A DNA stretch of 64,000 nucleotides from Bostrychus sinensis (taxonomy: Eukaryota > Chordata > Actinopteri > Gobiiformes > Eleotridae). Position numbers and translations under genes: made by a program. Positions 9,305 to 21,400 of this stretch are shown piece by piece. The stretch spans positions 29,672,034 to 29,736,033 of the forward strand of contig CM036244.1 in assembly GCA_020698575.1 (NCBI GenBank). Direction: 5' to 3'. The notes below the pieces were generated by a model. It was not told where the DNA came from. It made no database searches and worked only from the letters and a program-made list of their open reading frames with translations. The stretch's first letter is position 1; each line of letters begins with the position of its first letter.

Positions 9305-12300
9305 CGAGTGACAAAGTGACTACCAATTTGACACTGACAGGAAAGAAGTCATTGTTCAAACTCATAAGTGAAAGCTTGTGTGATTTCAATACTTGAAGAA
9401 TAAGAAATTAAGACCTATATTTCTCGCTAGAAAAGTTATAAAATAGGTGTTTAGGTCGCAAAATAGGCTATAATGTTGCATTTTATCTCAAAAAGTCAAG
9501 CAAAGTCGGCCATTTTCTTTCCTAACACCGTAGGAACTCTGAAGTCATATGACTCTAAAAGAAATGATTGGGACCTATATCAGTGTCACAATTTGAAAGC
9601 TCAAATTGCAACATGTACACAATTTGCAATATAGACCATAAATCACAAAAAAACAAAATAAAAAAGAAATTTCACCCTCAAAACAGTGCACACAACAACT
9701 GTAAGTCGTGAATGCACCTTAACAGTCATTTTACATCCAGGGTTTGGCAACTATACAGTCATATGATTAAAACTAATGATCCATTATTGTGGTGTGGTAT
9801 GTCATTCAGCCTAGTTATAAGGATAAAAGAAGTAGTTCATCTGACGTGATAATAAACTTGACTGACTTTTTTTTGCAAGTGCACCTTCCAAACGTACATG
9901 AACTAACTAGCTTATTTGTTTTTTAGACTTTCAATATCATGAGAGTCCAAAAGAACTAACAACCAGCTGCAAATTGAATCAAAATAAGACACTTATGTTG
10001 GGCCACGTAGCTGGTTGTTTGTCAGTTGCCAGTCTAAAAATTAGCAAGTACTGCCCTAGATTCAATTAGTTTTCTTATAAACATGTTGTTACTGAAGACA
10101 TACAGTAATCCTTTCCTTCCACAAGTGAGACAGTTTTTGTCCTTATGTCTCTTCGAACCCCTTCTAGTAATGGACTCGACCTATACCATACAGGAATAGT
10201 GAAAACACACATCATGTCTTATAGAGTAAGCTCTACAGATACAGCAATAATCTGCCTGAACTGCATTATCTGCAGTATTACTCTTGTGTTACTCCATTTA
10301 AGATACATTTGAATCGCTGCCCTACAAATCAGAGTATGTTGTTTACATTGTGTTGTAAAACCCTGTTATCAGTAAACTACTTCTCTACTTGCATCTACAA
10401 ATATCTACATCACTACAGTATATCTGGCACAGTTATATAGCTGTATGCATCTTATCCAAATTTAGCATCAACACTGTACTCTACAAGGTGTCATAAACAA
10501 TCACAAGGTTGTCACATCACAATACATCCACTCTATAAACAGTAAACAAGCCCAGATATTGTGTGCTGCCAAGCCTAACCATCCCACTGACACCTGCGAA
10601 CATAAAAATGTGTTAGACTCTGATTAGACCTGCCCCTCATGTCAGCCATGTCGGTGACTTGGACATTTGATCTTGGTGATAAACAGGCAGATAATTAGCT
10701 CATTACTTTGCCTAACATGTGACTGTACCCCACTGTAAACATACAGTGTTTGCTCAGGCTGGATCCAAGACAAATCACCTGTCGTATGGAGCAGCCATGC
10801 TGTGCACTGCAATGGAAGCAGTGCACTGCTTTTAACTCCACCCACTGTGCCATTCTGCTGTAGTTTTACATCAAACCAAATCCACATCACATACACCAAT
10901 TTATCTGACCATGTAACAAAGTGACATGCCATTTATTGTATGAATAACATATTTCTGTTTATGTGTCGTTGGAACCCTACCAAACAGAGAACATGTTGTG
11001 TGTACATTCAGAGAGAGGGAAAGCAGCTGAAAGCCTGACAATTTTGGTCGTGTGTAATTTGTCATGATTCCTCTCTTTCATGCAGCATGTGGAGAAAACC
11101 CAGTGCATGTGACTGGGCCAAAGCAATGTAGCTGTTTGAGACTTAGCCATTATCTGTTCTTATGGTCAAGAAACATAACATCAAATTAGGTTTTGAAAGC
11201 AGACAGACATAACTTTTAGAAAGGCTAGACTTATAGGTACTGTCTCTTAAATATATGAAAATGTAGCTTTATAGTTTTGAAGTATTAGAAAGCAAAGGTC
11301 TAATAGTGTAATGCTTCAGCCAAAAGATGTATGTTTCAGATAATGAGCACAGAGACACAAGCTAAAATGACTGTGACCTGTTCAGGTCATTAGGTGATTA
11401 ATTTCTCTTGTACAAGATGGTTTAATGAGAATATTAAACCTCTAAAATGTACTGAGCGTGCTGGCCTTGGTTGAGGGGAGAACCACTGATTTTATGGCTG
11501 ATTTTAACTGCACTCTGCGTTTGACATGTTGGATTCCTGCTGATTTGGTAAAAGAACAAAGTCCTTTAAAACACAGTGTGAGCTATTTTTTCATTTTAGA
11601 TGCACACTTTGGGTTTTCTACCCAACAATATGCAGTCATTTCCATCAGCCACAATGTGAGACAATGAGAGAGGCAGAGAATTTAGTGCAATAGCTTTTTG
11701 GCCTAAATAATAGTGTGTTTGTGCGAGGAATCACAGCAATCGATTTTGATTAATGAGAAACATTCATTTTTGTATTGACCATTTAAAAGACTACAAAGAG
11801 TGCCACTGAAGTGTTGAGCATTAATTATAAGGCTGGCCTAAATAAGCTTCCATGAAATTTAATGAGTATTGTGAAGTGTGAAGAAACACAAAGAGCTTTG
11901 AAGAGAATTCAGTTAAATAAAGTTGAGACACAACAGTCATATTAAAGATCTCTTCCAAGTTTGTTTTGAATGAATGCTAATGATATGGGCCTCACTTAAA
12001 TTGGCCACAGTTATTCAGTACTGACAATATTTTCAGCCTCCATATAAAAATAATCAGCTGCTGCTAAATTACAAATTCTCTGAGTGGAATATGAAAATAG
12101 TTTAGATTGAAGGTCGGTGTGCATTATCTGAAATCTGAAATTAATATCCTTGTGGGAATTCTGGTGTCTGTGTGGAGTGTGCATCTGTCAGAGTGAGAAA
12201 TGATAAGAGTTTCAGAGTTGTGAAGGTCTACTCAGTCAAGTCTGCATTGACTTGCTTTAAAAGGTGAAATAAATGACAGCTATATTGTTAATGAAGACTC

Positions 12301-13900
12301 TCTCTCTGAGGAGCCTCCACTGTTTTCCTATTAAGTCAGTCCCGGATTTCCGACACAAAGGCTTCTGCCAAAAACCTTCCAGCACAAATCGTTGATAGCA
12401 CTAACTGAAATATTATCTCTGGTGCTTCACACAAATGCATGTGATTGTTAACCACTAACTCCACCATCTGTTCCAAAAGCACTAGCACTGCACTAGTTAG
12501 CAACCCTTGAGTGCAGCACAGCGGGACGTCTCCATGCTGCTAATGCGGGGGGTGTTTAGTGGCCTTATCTTTATCATAGCATCTCTGTCAGGTTCAGGGC
12601 AGGTGATACTGTGTGAGTGATGTACACATCAACTGCCTGTCCACCTCAGAGATAGATCTGCTTCTTCACCCTGAGATTTCACACTGGATAAAAAGACAGA
12701 AAATATCACTGGGAGTAAATTGGTAAAACAGCAGTGGAGAAGGGAAGAGACATGGTGCTGAATAAAAATATATTGCCATTAACCATTCATAAAGCTACAG
12801 GTAATGTAATTATAATGCATACAATGAAATACCCTTTTGACTTTGAGGTCAGCATGTGCCAGATAAAAGCACAAAGGAAATAATGGACTAATTAAAGTCA
12901 GACAGCAAGGGAGCACAGTGCTTTTGTTCACAGAAGCCACTCTGGGAAAGTTTTGTGAAACTCTATGTACTACATTGTCCTGGGGCCACTCAATGCATCC
13001 ATCTGCTCCCTGGAGTTGATTTTAGGGATTCTGAAATAAGCTTCTGAAACACTATTTTATGCATGGCAGCCTGTGTTTTCATGTGTCGCTGCTGTGAAGA
13101 CCTACATCCCACTGCGCCAGTACCTGTTCAGACTTCAGTCAAAAATACAAACTGGGCCTAGTGTCCAGCAGCCCACATGTGGCCCGGCAGCTGTGTCTCA
13201 GAGCTGCCTCCAAACTGTAAGTTCTGATGAGTGCTGCAGGGAAAATCAGCACCACTTAATCCACAGAGCGTCCTGAGGTAATAGAAAGTAAAGTGCCCCC
13301 CAATGTGGCATGCTTTGCAAAGCACTGTGACTGTGATCACACAAACGTTTGTATTGGGGAATAAAAGAAAGACAAAAACTGTCATTCCCTCAGATTTTTC
13401 AGGGCTGCTTTGTCTGCATTCTTATCTCTTGCTCCTCCTGACTACATCCTACACTTGACTTTCAAATATAACTTTATTGTTTTTCTCTTCAGGTCAGATG
13501 GTGAGCCACTTTGCCATTTTGCTCGCAGCAGTTTTGTAACACAAGTGGAAATGAGAGAAAAGTACTTACTTTGAATACTTTGATTTGCCAGGTCACTAGT
13601 TTTACATAAAAAGACACAACTGAAAAGAAAATGCAGCTGAACCTCTGGATAACAATTAGTTTTTATGAACTCCTCACAGCATGACTACACAAACATCTGA
13701 GCTTTTATTTCTAATTAACACTCAATTAATCCTTTATACTCTCATGTGGGCTAAAATAAACACATTTAGGAACAAGAATAATGAGGATTTTCATTTGTAA
13801 TTAGTTTGGAGGTCACTGCCCTGCCACTAGGATTTCCAGTCTTAATACACATTTGAATATACACAGATAGGTCACTATGATCACCTGTCTCAAAGGCTGG
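9305..13900. other. Long non-coding stretch, no gene recognised
   Basis: I see only short chance frames and no transposon ends or splice-bounded exons that I can support. Composition is AT-rich with interrupted A and T runs. The segment at 11390-12300 has several ATTA and TAAT homeodomain-like cores, which could mean enhancers but is also expected from base composition. Confidence 0.5.
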
Positions 13901-13921
13901 CTATTATTGGTGGTCATAACA

Positions 13922-14217
13922 CAACTTCTTCAGCAATTTGAGTTACAATAGCACATCTGTTGGATTGGACCCACGTACATCGTCTGTCGCCACTTCACTT
14001 CCTTCCTTGGACCACTTTTGATAGATGCTGACCACCACAGACTTGCTCAAATCCTTACACTTGCCCATTTTTCCTGCTTCTAACACATCACATTTGGAGG
14101 ACAACATTTTCACTTACTATCTAATATATCCCACTAACAAACAGGTGCCATGATGAAGAGATAATCAGTTTTATTCTCTTCACCTGTCAGTGGTCATAAT
14201 GTTATGCCTGATCGGTG
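13922..14217 (-). mobile_element. Tc1-like transposon 5' end with internally deleted transposase
   Basis: On the minus strand the element begins 'acaccgatcaggcataacat' and continues into 'gaccactgacaggtgaa', the familiar 5' end of a common fish Tc1 family. A start codon at 14068-14066 opens MGKCKDLSKS followed by VVSIYQKWSKEG. These are two pieces of the transposase N-terminal helix-turn-helix. The part between DLS and VVS, about 30 codons in complete copies as I remember them, is missing. After about 13950 the frame reaches a stop. The catalytic DDE domain is absent and the opposite terminal repeat was not found. The copy is dead and truncated. Confidence 0.8.
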
Positions 14218-15371
14218 TAAGATACCAATTCCCAGGGTACTGATGATGAAATCATGGCCATGTACTTGGTAACAATAGAGGAGAATTTAACAGTTAGAGA
14301 CATACACAGATTTGGACTCAAGGAAAGTCCCGCAATGTCACATCAAATTGCACAGTGTGTGTTAAAATTACAAAAAAGGCTCAACAAACAAACAGGTGCA
14401 AAGAATTCACACAAAAAAACTTTAAACTGCAGTAGACTGCATGTGTTATTGCTTCAATGGTGCTGCGTACATGAGTTACACAGAGCAGCTACATTCTTCA
14501 CACAAGACTTGTATGGTGACATGAACCTGGTGACTGAGCTCATGTCACCATACAAGCTGCTTATTAAGCAACAATAAGTCACATGACCACTTAAACCATG
14601 TGTTGGAGCCAGATCAGATGAAGGGTCTACAGATGATGACAGTGCAGTATGGACAGCCATGCACTTTATTCAGCACATTTACATCAGCTGCATATGAAAA
14701 ATAAACACAAAAGAGTTGGTAGCCATTTGCCAAATCATCTTGGAATTAATGTGATTTTTTGGTGGCTAATGCAAATCCATCAACTGACAATGTTGATGCA
14801 TAACTTATTGCACTTATGGCACTTGGCATATGGCAGTATGTAGCATGTGTAGGCACTATAGTTAGGTTCAAGTATGACTGAGTGAAGCAGTCAGGAGTTT
14901 CTCAAACTTTAACAAACCAACTTTATGAAAAAGAGTGGTTCATTTGTGATTTGAACCTGAGAAAAGAAATGCAGATTTTAGGACAAGAAAACAATTTGGA
15001 TATTTTTTCCCACCACAAGAGGAAAGCAGACAATCAGATGCCAATTACTTCTAATTTGCAGTTTGCATTTCAGGGCTCTTGTTTCTGCAAAACAGAGAAA
15101 GTGGCAAATTCACATCTGTGGAGGGACTGCTGTCAGTCTCATCATCTCATAATGTGATTAACTCCTTAATATAATCTGCTCAAAATCACCATCAAGTCTC
15201 ATTACAAAACACAGTGTCTTACCTAATGCATGCAGTAACACCAAAAGCTCCTTTTTCTTAGTCTGTAAAAGCCAGCTGGACCCATGAGTGCTATGTGCAA
15301 ACTTGTCTACATTAGAAGTTATTATTATTTATTTTTGCTTTTTATTTTTTTATCATTTATCATTTTTTTTT
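14218..15371. other. Non-coding stretch with a strong hairpin
   Basis: Apart from the hairpin at 14508-14556, I see nothing recognisable. The open frames at 14254-14577 and 14882-15157 have no family features. A T-rich run with TATCATT repeats lies at 15340-15374, directly at the broken left end of the next element. Confidence 0.5.
14508..14556. repeat. Perfect 17-bp stem hairpin
   Basis: CTTGTATGGTGACATGA at 14508-14524 is the exact reverse complement of TCATGTCACCATACAAG at 14540-14556, with a 15-base spacer. It could be the remnant of an inverted-repeat element or the precursor stem of a small RNA. Nothing around it decides between these. Confidence 0.8.
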
Positions 15372-16326
15372 ATCATGATCGGCCGATCATGGCTAAAAAT
15401 AGAGTGATCGGTGATCGGTAAATTGGGCCGATCAGAAGGGCCGATCAAATTACAATAAACACGCGAGGCTCTCGCATTTCCTGTCCTGCAACTCCGGTTT
15501 GATTAAACAGCAGTAGCGTTATTTTAGCAGTGTTTTTAAGTTAAGCCCTGGTTATAACTAACACAAACCTGCCCTGGAGGCGCTGCTTTATGTCCCCGCT
15601 GTGTCCCCGCCTGCTTTAGGAGCGCACGGGACAGAACCGAGGCGCAGCAGTGCGTGTATTTGCAAACACCAACGTAAATAGAGCTACAGCTAACCCGCTA
15701 ACAGTTACGTTAAAAGGATTAAGAAAGTTCAGAGTCTGCCTGTGTCTTGTTGCGCGGAGAAAACTGTGCATTTTGTGGCTTAAACTGCACCAAATGGCTG
15801 CTAATGGAAAGAGAAAGTAAAAAGGCAGCCCATGTGTCCGTGTGTCTGAGAGGAGCACCTTTCATCGTTGTCTTCTCTGCTCTCTTTGCACGTTTTCTTC
15901 ATTCAGACGTTGTCAAAACTGGCTGCAGGAGCTATCTGCTCTTTAGTCCACTGTGTTTCAACCTGGTTTGGCTGCGCGTTACGCGGACGCAGGCGCTGCA
16001 CCCGCGGACTCGCATTAAAGGAACCAATTAAGAACAGCTGATTTTTACATCAGCGGAGCATTCAAACAAAGCCACAGACACTGGGCACACATTAAAGGCC
16101 AATAATGCAACAAAACCTCTTCTAAAACAAAAATAAGTAGAATTTTGTTGTTCTTTTATATTTGCAAAGGCTACAGTATTTTTCAAATGGAACTAATAAT
16201 AGCCTGCATACAATACATTACTACATTGAAGACCACGTGATCGGTATCGGCCATGATCGTTATTGGCCGATCACAGCAGAGGCTGATCGGTGATCGGCCT
16301 CAAAAACCCTGATCGGAGCACCCTTA
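15372..16326. mobile_element. hAT-type element with GATCGG-rich ends, longer copy
   Basis: The right end reads 'ctgatcggagcaccctta' and stops at 16326. The left end starts inside the family consensus at 'atcatgatcggccgatcatg', because the terminal 'taagggtgctccg' seen in the copy at 48857 is missing. The two copies share both ends: 'gctaaaaatagagtgatcgg' and 'acacgcgaggctctc' on the left, and 'cgcattaaaggaacc' through 'catcagcggagc' to the terminus on the right. This copy has about 500 bp more in its middle (about 15502-16008). In that middle an ATG at 15793 opens MAANGKRK and then meets a stop. It could be the start of a lost transposase gene, but I cannot confirm that. The left end looks truncated, and no target duplication can be read. 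Confidence 0.8.
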
Positions 16327-17540
16327 ACAGATATATTTCAGTCTTGTGTCTGTACGTTTGCTTCCAGCTGAAAAACACCCTGGCTTTAATAGCATCTCAT
16401 GCAATTTAGATGGCGTCCATTTATCACATTTTGATATGGCAGCACTGTACACAGGCGGTAATATCTACCTGCCATTGTCGGCCATCTGCAGGCTGGCCCT
16501 GCTCATTCTGCTCCCAGGCATTATGTGGACCGTGCACTGGGACACAGACATTTTTTTACAATAACAGCTCTGGCTTTTGCCTGGCGATCCCTACTGAAGA
16601 GCTGTAGTCCTGCGACACTCTGGCCGTCACCAATGATCTCAACGTCTTTAATAAAGGCAACATATAAGCAGCACACCACCACTCCCCCTGTCCCACCACT
16701 GCTATCCATCTCTGCTCACTTGGCTGGACATCCAATAACAGCTGTTGCTCCAAATTTCCATCTAAGCAGCCATAATTCTGCTCCACACTAACTGATGTAA
16801 GGACATGGGCACAATACACATCAGGCCTGCAAGGGTCATGGACAAAAAAAAAAACAACAACACACAAAACAAGCAAGAGTTTGGCAACACAGACAGCACT
16901 GTTTTCTTCAGGCCACACAAAGAGAGAAGGGGAAGCCTGCTCACACAATAAGAATGCCACCACTGTTTATCTTAAGCTGGATTAATACTGCAGAAAAGCA
17001 ATGCTTTTGTTTGGCAGGACACAACATGCTCTGTGTCTTTTGGGCAGTTTGATACAGGGGTATTCTTATTTTTCTTCCAATACATTTATTGCAGCTGATG
17101 GAGATAGGTTGCACAGCTGAAAGTAAAAGTCAAAAGTAAAGGGAGTGATGTCACAAAATGAAGAACAGAAGCTGAAATCATTGTCATTTTGGACAAAGGC
17201 TCCTCTCTCCTCCTGTGAGCTGACGCAGCCCCACAGCAGTCTTTGCCTGCGGCTCATTCCCTGGAGGTGAAGAGACAAGCGCTGGGAGCACTTCCTCAGG
17301 TCGACTGCCGTCCTCAGGTACACTGCACCCTGCTGCAGCCTGAGAGAGAGGCAACAGAGCACTCAGCCCGGCCTCCTCACAGTGTCTCCATCAAACACTC
17401 TGACTAGTTCTCCTCTGCTCCTGTGATCTGTCTTGATCTCTGAACTACTGCACCCACACAGCTGTAATGTGTGGTGAAACAGGTCTCTCTTGTAAATGAG
17501 ATTTTTGCGTCTCAGAGACCAACCTGTATAAATAAAGGAT
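16327..17540. other. Non-coding stretch with a possible conserved element
   Basis: No gene is recognised; the minus-strand frame at 16556-16963 has no family features. At 16380-16540 the sequence is less AT-rich and free of simple repeats, with TGATATGGCAGCACTGTACA and similar blocks. It has the look of a vertebrate conserved non-coding element, but only alignment can show this. Confidence 0.4.
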
Positions 17541-17577
17541 TAATAATAATAACACCAATAATAATAATAACAATAAC

Positions 17578-17624
<47 letters not shown>
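17541..17624. repeat. (AAT)n microsatellite
   Basis: AAT units run from 17541 with interruptions and become pure from about 17580 to 17623. The array is the complement of the (ATT)n tract at 18233-18292. Confidence 0.95.
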
Positions 17625-17627
<3 letters not shown>

Positions 17628-18104
17628 CTCTGACCACCAAGAGATCTAAACATCATTGTGAACATCTGCACAGCACGGTCAAAACAACAGCCCCTTACAT
17701 TTGTTGACAGAACCTTGAATTTGACTCTAAATCACAAATCTACTTTTTATTTTTAGCCTTTCCCTTCTCGGGTTGTCACAGGAAATCATGTACCTCCTAT
17801 AGCTTTGGCATTTGTTTTACACCAGTTGCCTTTCCTGACGCAACTCTCACCATTTATCCAGATTTTGAGCTGACACAAAGAGTACACTGGCCTGTGCCCC
17901 CTTCTACTTTATATTTCAGTAAAAATTTAAAAAAGCAAAGTATGAGTCATACTCTTTTGAACTAACCTTTTGCACAGTGGCAACAGGTAAATACATTTTC
18001 AACTGACAGCTAAAGTGAAACTTGGCTGCAGTTTTGTACTGTAAAATTGACTCCTATAAAAAAAATTAAAAAGACTTTTTTTTTAGACTGAAATGAACAC
18101 AATG

Positions 18105-18232
18105 GGCCCAGTCTTGCGAATGGCGCATGCCTTATCTTGGCGCAGACAGACCTCTGCCAATGCAGCGTGCTCTAAATCTGGGGCGTGGTGTGGAGCTTAA
18201 AAGATCTCCTCAATCAGCAGTGGCTTATTGGA

Positions 18233-18294
<62 letters not shown>

Positions 18295-18485
18295 AAAAAG
18301 AACAACAAGACGATGCAAGGATGCTAGGCAGCATATTGAGACCGTAAAGTTCATATGAAACTCACCAGAAGCTGCAGGTGCTTCTGGTGGTGCAGCCGCA
18401 TAAAAGTATTATATCCAATAGCCAATGCAGTTTACACATCACAGCAGCGAGCCGTCCTCATCCAAGAAGTGCTCATGTAGGCTAT
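18105..18485. repeat. Possible unclassified transposon remnant around a microsatellite
   Basis: The flanks of the (ATT)n tract are richer in GC than the surroundings, with 'gggcccagtcttgcgaatgg' and 'cgcatgccttatcttggcgc' on the left. They remind me of a fish DNA-transposon family, but I did not find paired ends. A 9-bp perfect hairpin ACCAGAAGC / GCTTCTGGT lies at 18364-18388. Confidence 0.3.
18233..18292. repeat. (ATT)n microsatellite
   Basis: About 20 uninterrupted ATT units. It is the reverse complement of the AAT array some 610 bp upstream. Confidence 0.95.
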
Positions 18486-21400
18486 CTGTGTGTAAATCCA
18501 GCTTTTAAAATATCCTTATTCCTTATAGTAAAGAGTTCAGAAGAGCAGTATACGATCCAGCACTACGCACATATTCCTCGTGGATGAAAGAAGGATCCAT
18601 GAAGCTGACACGTCCTCGATGTATGGACCATGCCCTGTTCATGTGGATAATTAATGAAGGCGCCAGAGAGGCACAGATGAAGACGGAATACAGTGACAGA
18701 GAGAGCCAAAAAAAACCACAAAAAAACAGCAGCATTCTGAACTGCCATTTCTTATTACCTGTATTATTAGGTAGAAAAAGACATTAATTTGCTTTACTTT
18801 GTTCTCATATTTAATCCTTTTTTTTTCCAACGCCATGTTTCCAATGTTCTGCGTAACCCAACCCTGACCCTAACCCTAGAGACCCACAATAAACAACAGC
18901 CTCTGCTGGGCTTTAGGCCTTCACCATACAAGAGCAGACGTGGAGACATTTTACACAAACTGGACCCATTTATTTGTCTTTTGGATAAACAAACAGCAAA
19001 CCACATGGGGAAAACTCAGTTACTTCGCTTTTTAGCTGTCTCCGTCTGCGTGTCTCCTAAAACAAGTAACAGGTTTGACTTGATTAATGCTGTTCATTCT
19101 CTACTCGTACTCGCAGACCTTTTTTGTCTTCTGAGAAACACTGTCTTTGCCCTGTCCTTATGTGTCTCATTCTGTTCCTTTTTGGACCTTTCAAATTTCA
19201 TCTGACCTCATCATCAAATTGATGCAGATCTGCTGATATGCCAAATGACCTCCACACAATTTTTTTCTGCTGTCTGGAGAGTGGATTGCACTTCAAATAA
19301 GAAAGGAATGGCACCATTGCAGGTATTTTGAAAGCACGCATTTTTAGAAGCTGTGGTCTGTGACAGAAAACAAAAAGCTATCTCTCTCTTTGCTGCCTGT
19401 CCCATTGGTAATTTGAATGTTTGTTGAATGATGTTTTTCCACTTGACATCTTTCATTGCTGGAAAGATAATGACTATACTTGCAACATAAGTAGTGATAT
19501 GGTATTAGGGATGGCACTATGTGCTGAATTTTATTAAGCCGAGGGGATACAGCAAACTGTTTTCACTAGTGACACATCTCAAAGTACACAAGAGCAAAGA
19601 CTTTACGGCCTAGTTTTTTTGTGAGTTTTATAAAAATGTGTGCTACATACCAGTCACTAATTCTGCTTCTATTTGTGACTTCATCCCTGTTTAACACACT
19701 TTACCATGTAACTGTGCTGTTTTTGGAGCAATGATATCCAATCAAAATCTATAGGAGCAAAAGATTATCGCCTAAATGGAAGAGCCAGCCACATCTCCAC
19801 ACTGTATGAGAATAGAGGTAGTGTCAGATAACTGTAGGGGAGCAGAGAGAACTGTCTAATCCACCAGCAGGAAGGCTTATTCTGTTGTTATGAATAAAAG
19901 AACGGTTCCTCTTAGGTTTGCTATGCTTGGGTTAAAGATTTCAGACCTGCTTCCAAACAGGTATTAAGTAAATATTCCCATTATAGCAATGCTTTGAAGT
20001 AGTAAAGGTTGTGTGAGGAGACAGAAGTAGGACAGAAGGTGAGAATGAAGAGGTTGCAGATATTTATTTTAAACAGACAGAAAAACTTCTGGAAAGATTA
20101 GAAGCTAATCTTAATGTTTTGTGCAAATGTGTTTATGAATCATATGTGTATATCGTTGCTATCTCCAGCACACAAAACTAATGTACAGTAGGGTATATGC
20201 GTTATGACTTGTTTCAGGTTAGGGCATGATAATGTCTTGTGTAAAACAGGACAGTCTATAAAAATACAATAAACAATGGCTTCCTTAAATACTGTATAAG
20301 TATGAATATTTAACAAGCAAAGCACCTATGGGGATATGAAGCAACACTCCATTTAGTTTGTTTACATAGCTTTGTCATGCTGGGCTCACAATAATGTCCA
20401 TGACCTTTTTATGTCCCAATAGTAACCATTGCTGTCAAATCAATAGAACAGTATTCATGCCCAAAGTGTTCATATATTAAATCACTGAAACAATATAACA
20501 AAGTTAAGACAAAAATTCTGTTTCCCCTTCTGCTCTCCTGCACAGCCTCAGCATGTCACGTCTTTGATATGTGGTTTTGATTGAATGAGTAGTTCAAAAG
20601 TATTACATTTTTTACTGTCTATTGCGAGCAAAACTAAAATAAACTCAAACTTACTACATTAGTCTTACTAAAAAGGTGTATAGCATATACAGCAGCAGCA
20701 GACCTCAATGACCATGTCTGCATCGGTTTGTTAGCTCATTATCTACTTTACCTGGTGTTTTAACACAAACTATAAATTGCTCCTTCAATACAGAATGGGT
20801 TGTATGTTAGCAGAAGTTACAAAGAGAGACCAAAAGAATAATCTTATCTCAGTATTTTAGCCACATTCCAACTCCAAGCCAAATACAATATGTTTAGTAA
20901 AACAGGTTAATCTTACTCCTTATACTACATTAGCCACACGTTACAACATTTCAAAGTATTTATAGGCGTTCTTCGTTCTGTGGCTAAAGTTTCATATCTA
21001 TCAAGTTGAGAGTAAAACCTTCAATGTATGGTCTGTGTGAGTTCATGCATCAGTGGGGCATAAAGTTGTAGTATTTTGAGTATTTTAAGTTTAGTTTTGA
21101 ACAAACAGAAACATTGCACTGAATACCCATGTATAGGTCAATACAAATGTTCAGCTGAATTGAGGTCAACTCAATTCAAAACGACATTTGCAACATAAAG
21201 TTTATATGTACCTCAAGCCCAACTTCATCCCAATCCATCCAGATACAGGCTGCATCCAAAACTTCCTCTTTTTATTTAAATGGCTGATTTATTGAACTGG
21301 ATATACAGTAAATGTTTTTGCTGCACCATTGAGCAGAGTGAAAAGCAGTGATGGAAATGGCTTGTGAAGAAAACAGAGGAGAGAAAAGGTGTTCCTGTGG

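Noticed and set aside
13870..13925. Second terminal repeat of the Tc1 remnant
   Set aside because: GGTGGTCATAAC here resembles the other end but lies in direct, not inverted, orientation.
16556..16963. 135-codon minus-strand frame
   Set aside because: No recognised domain; it includes a poly-Phe stretch from an A-rich run and overlaps a candidate conserved non-coding block.
18856..18880. Telomere-like CCCTAA sequence
   Set aside because: Only about two to three imperfect units; expected by chance in a window of this size.
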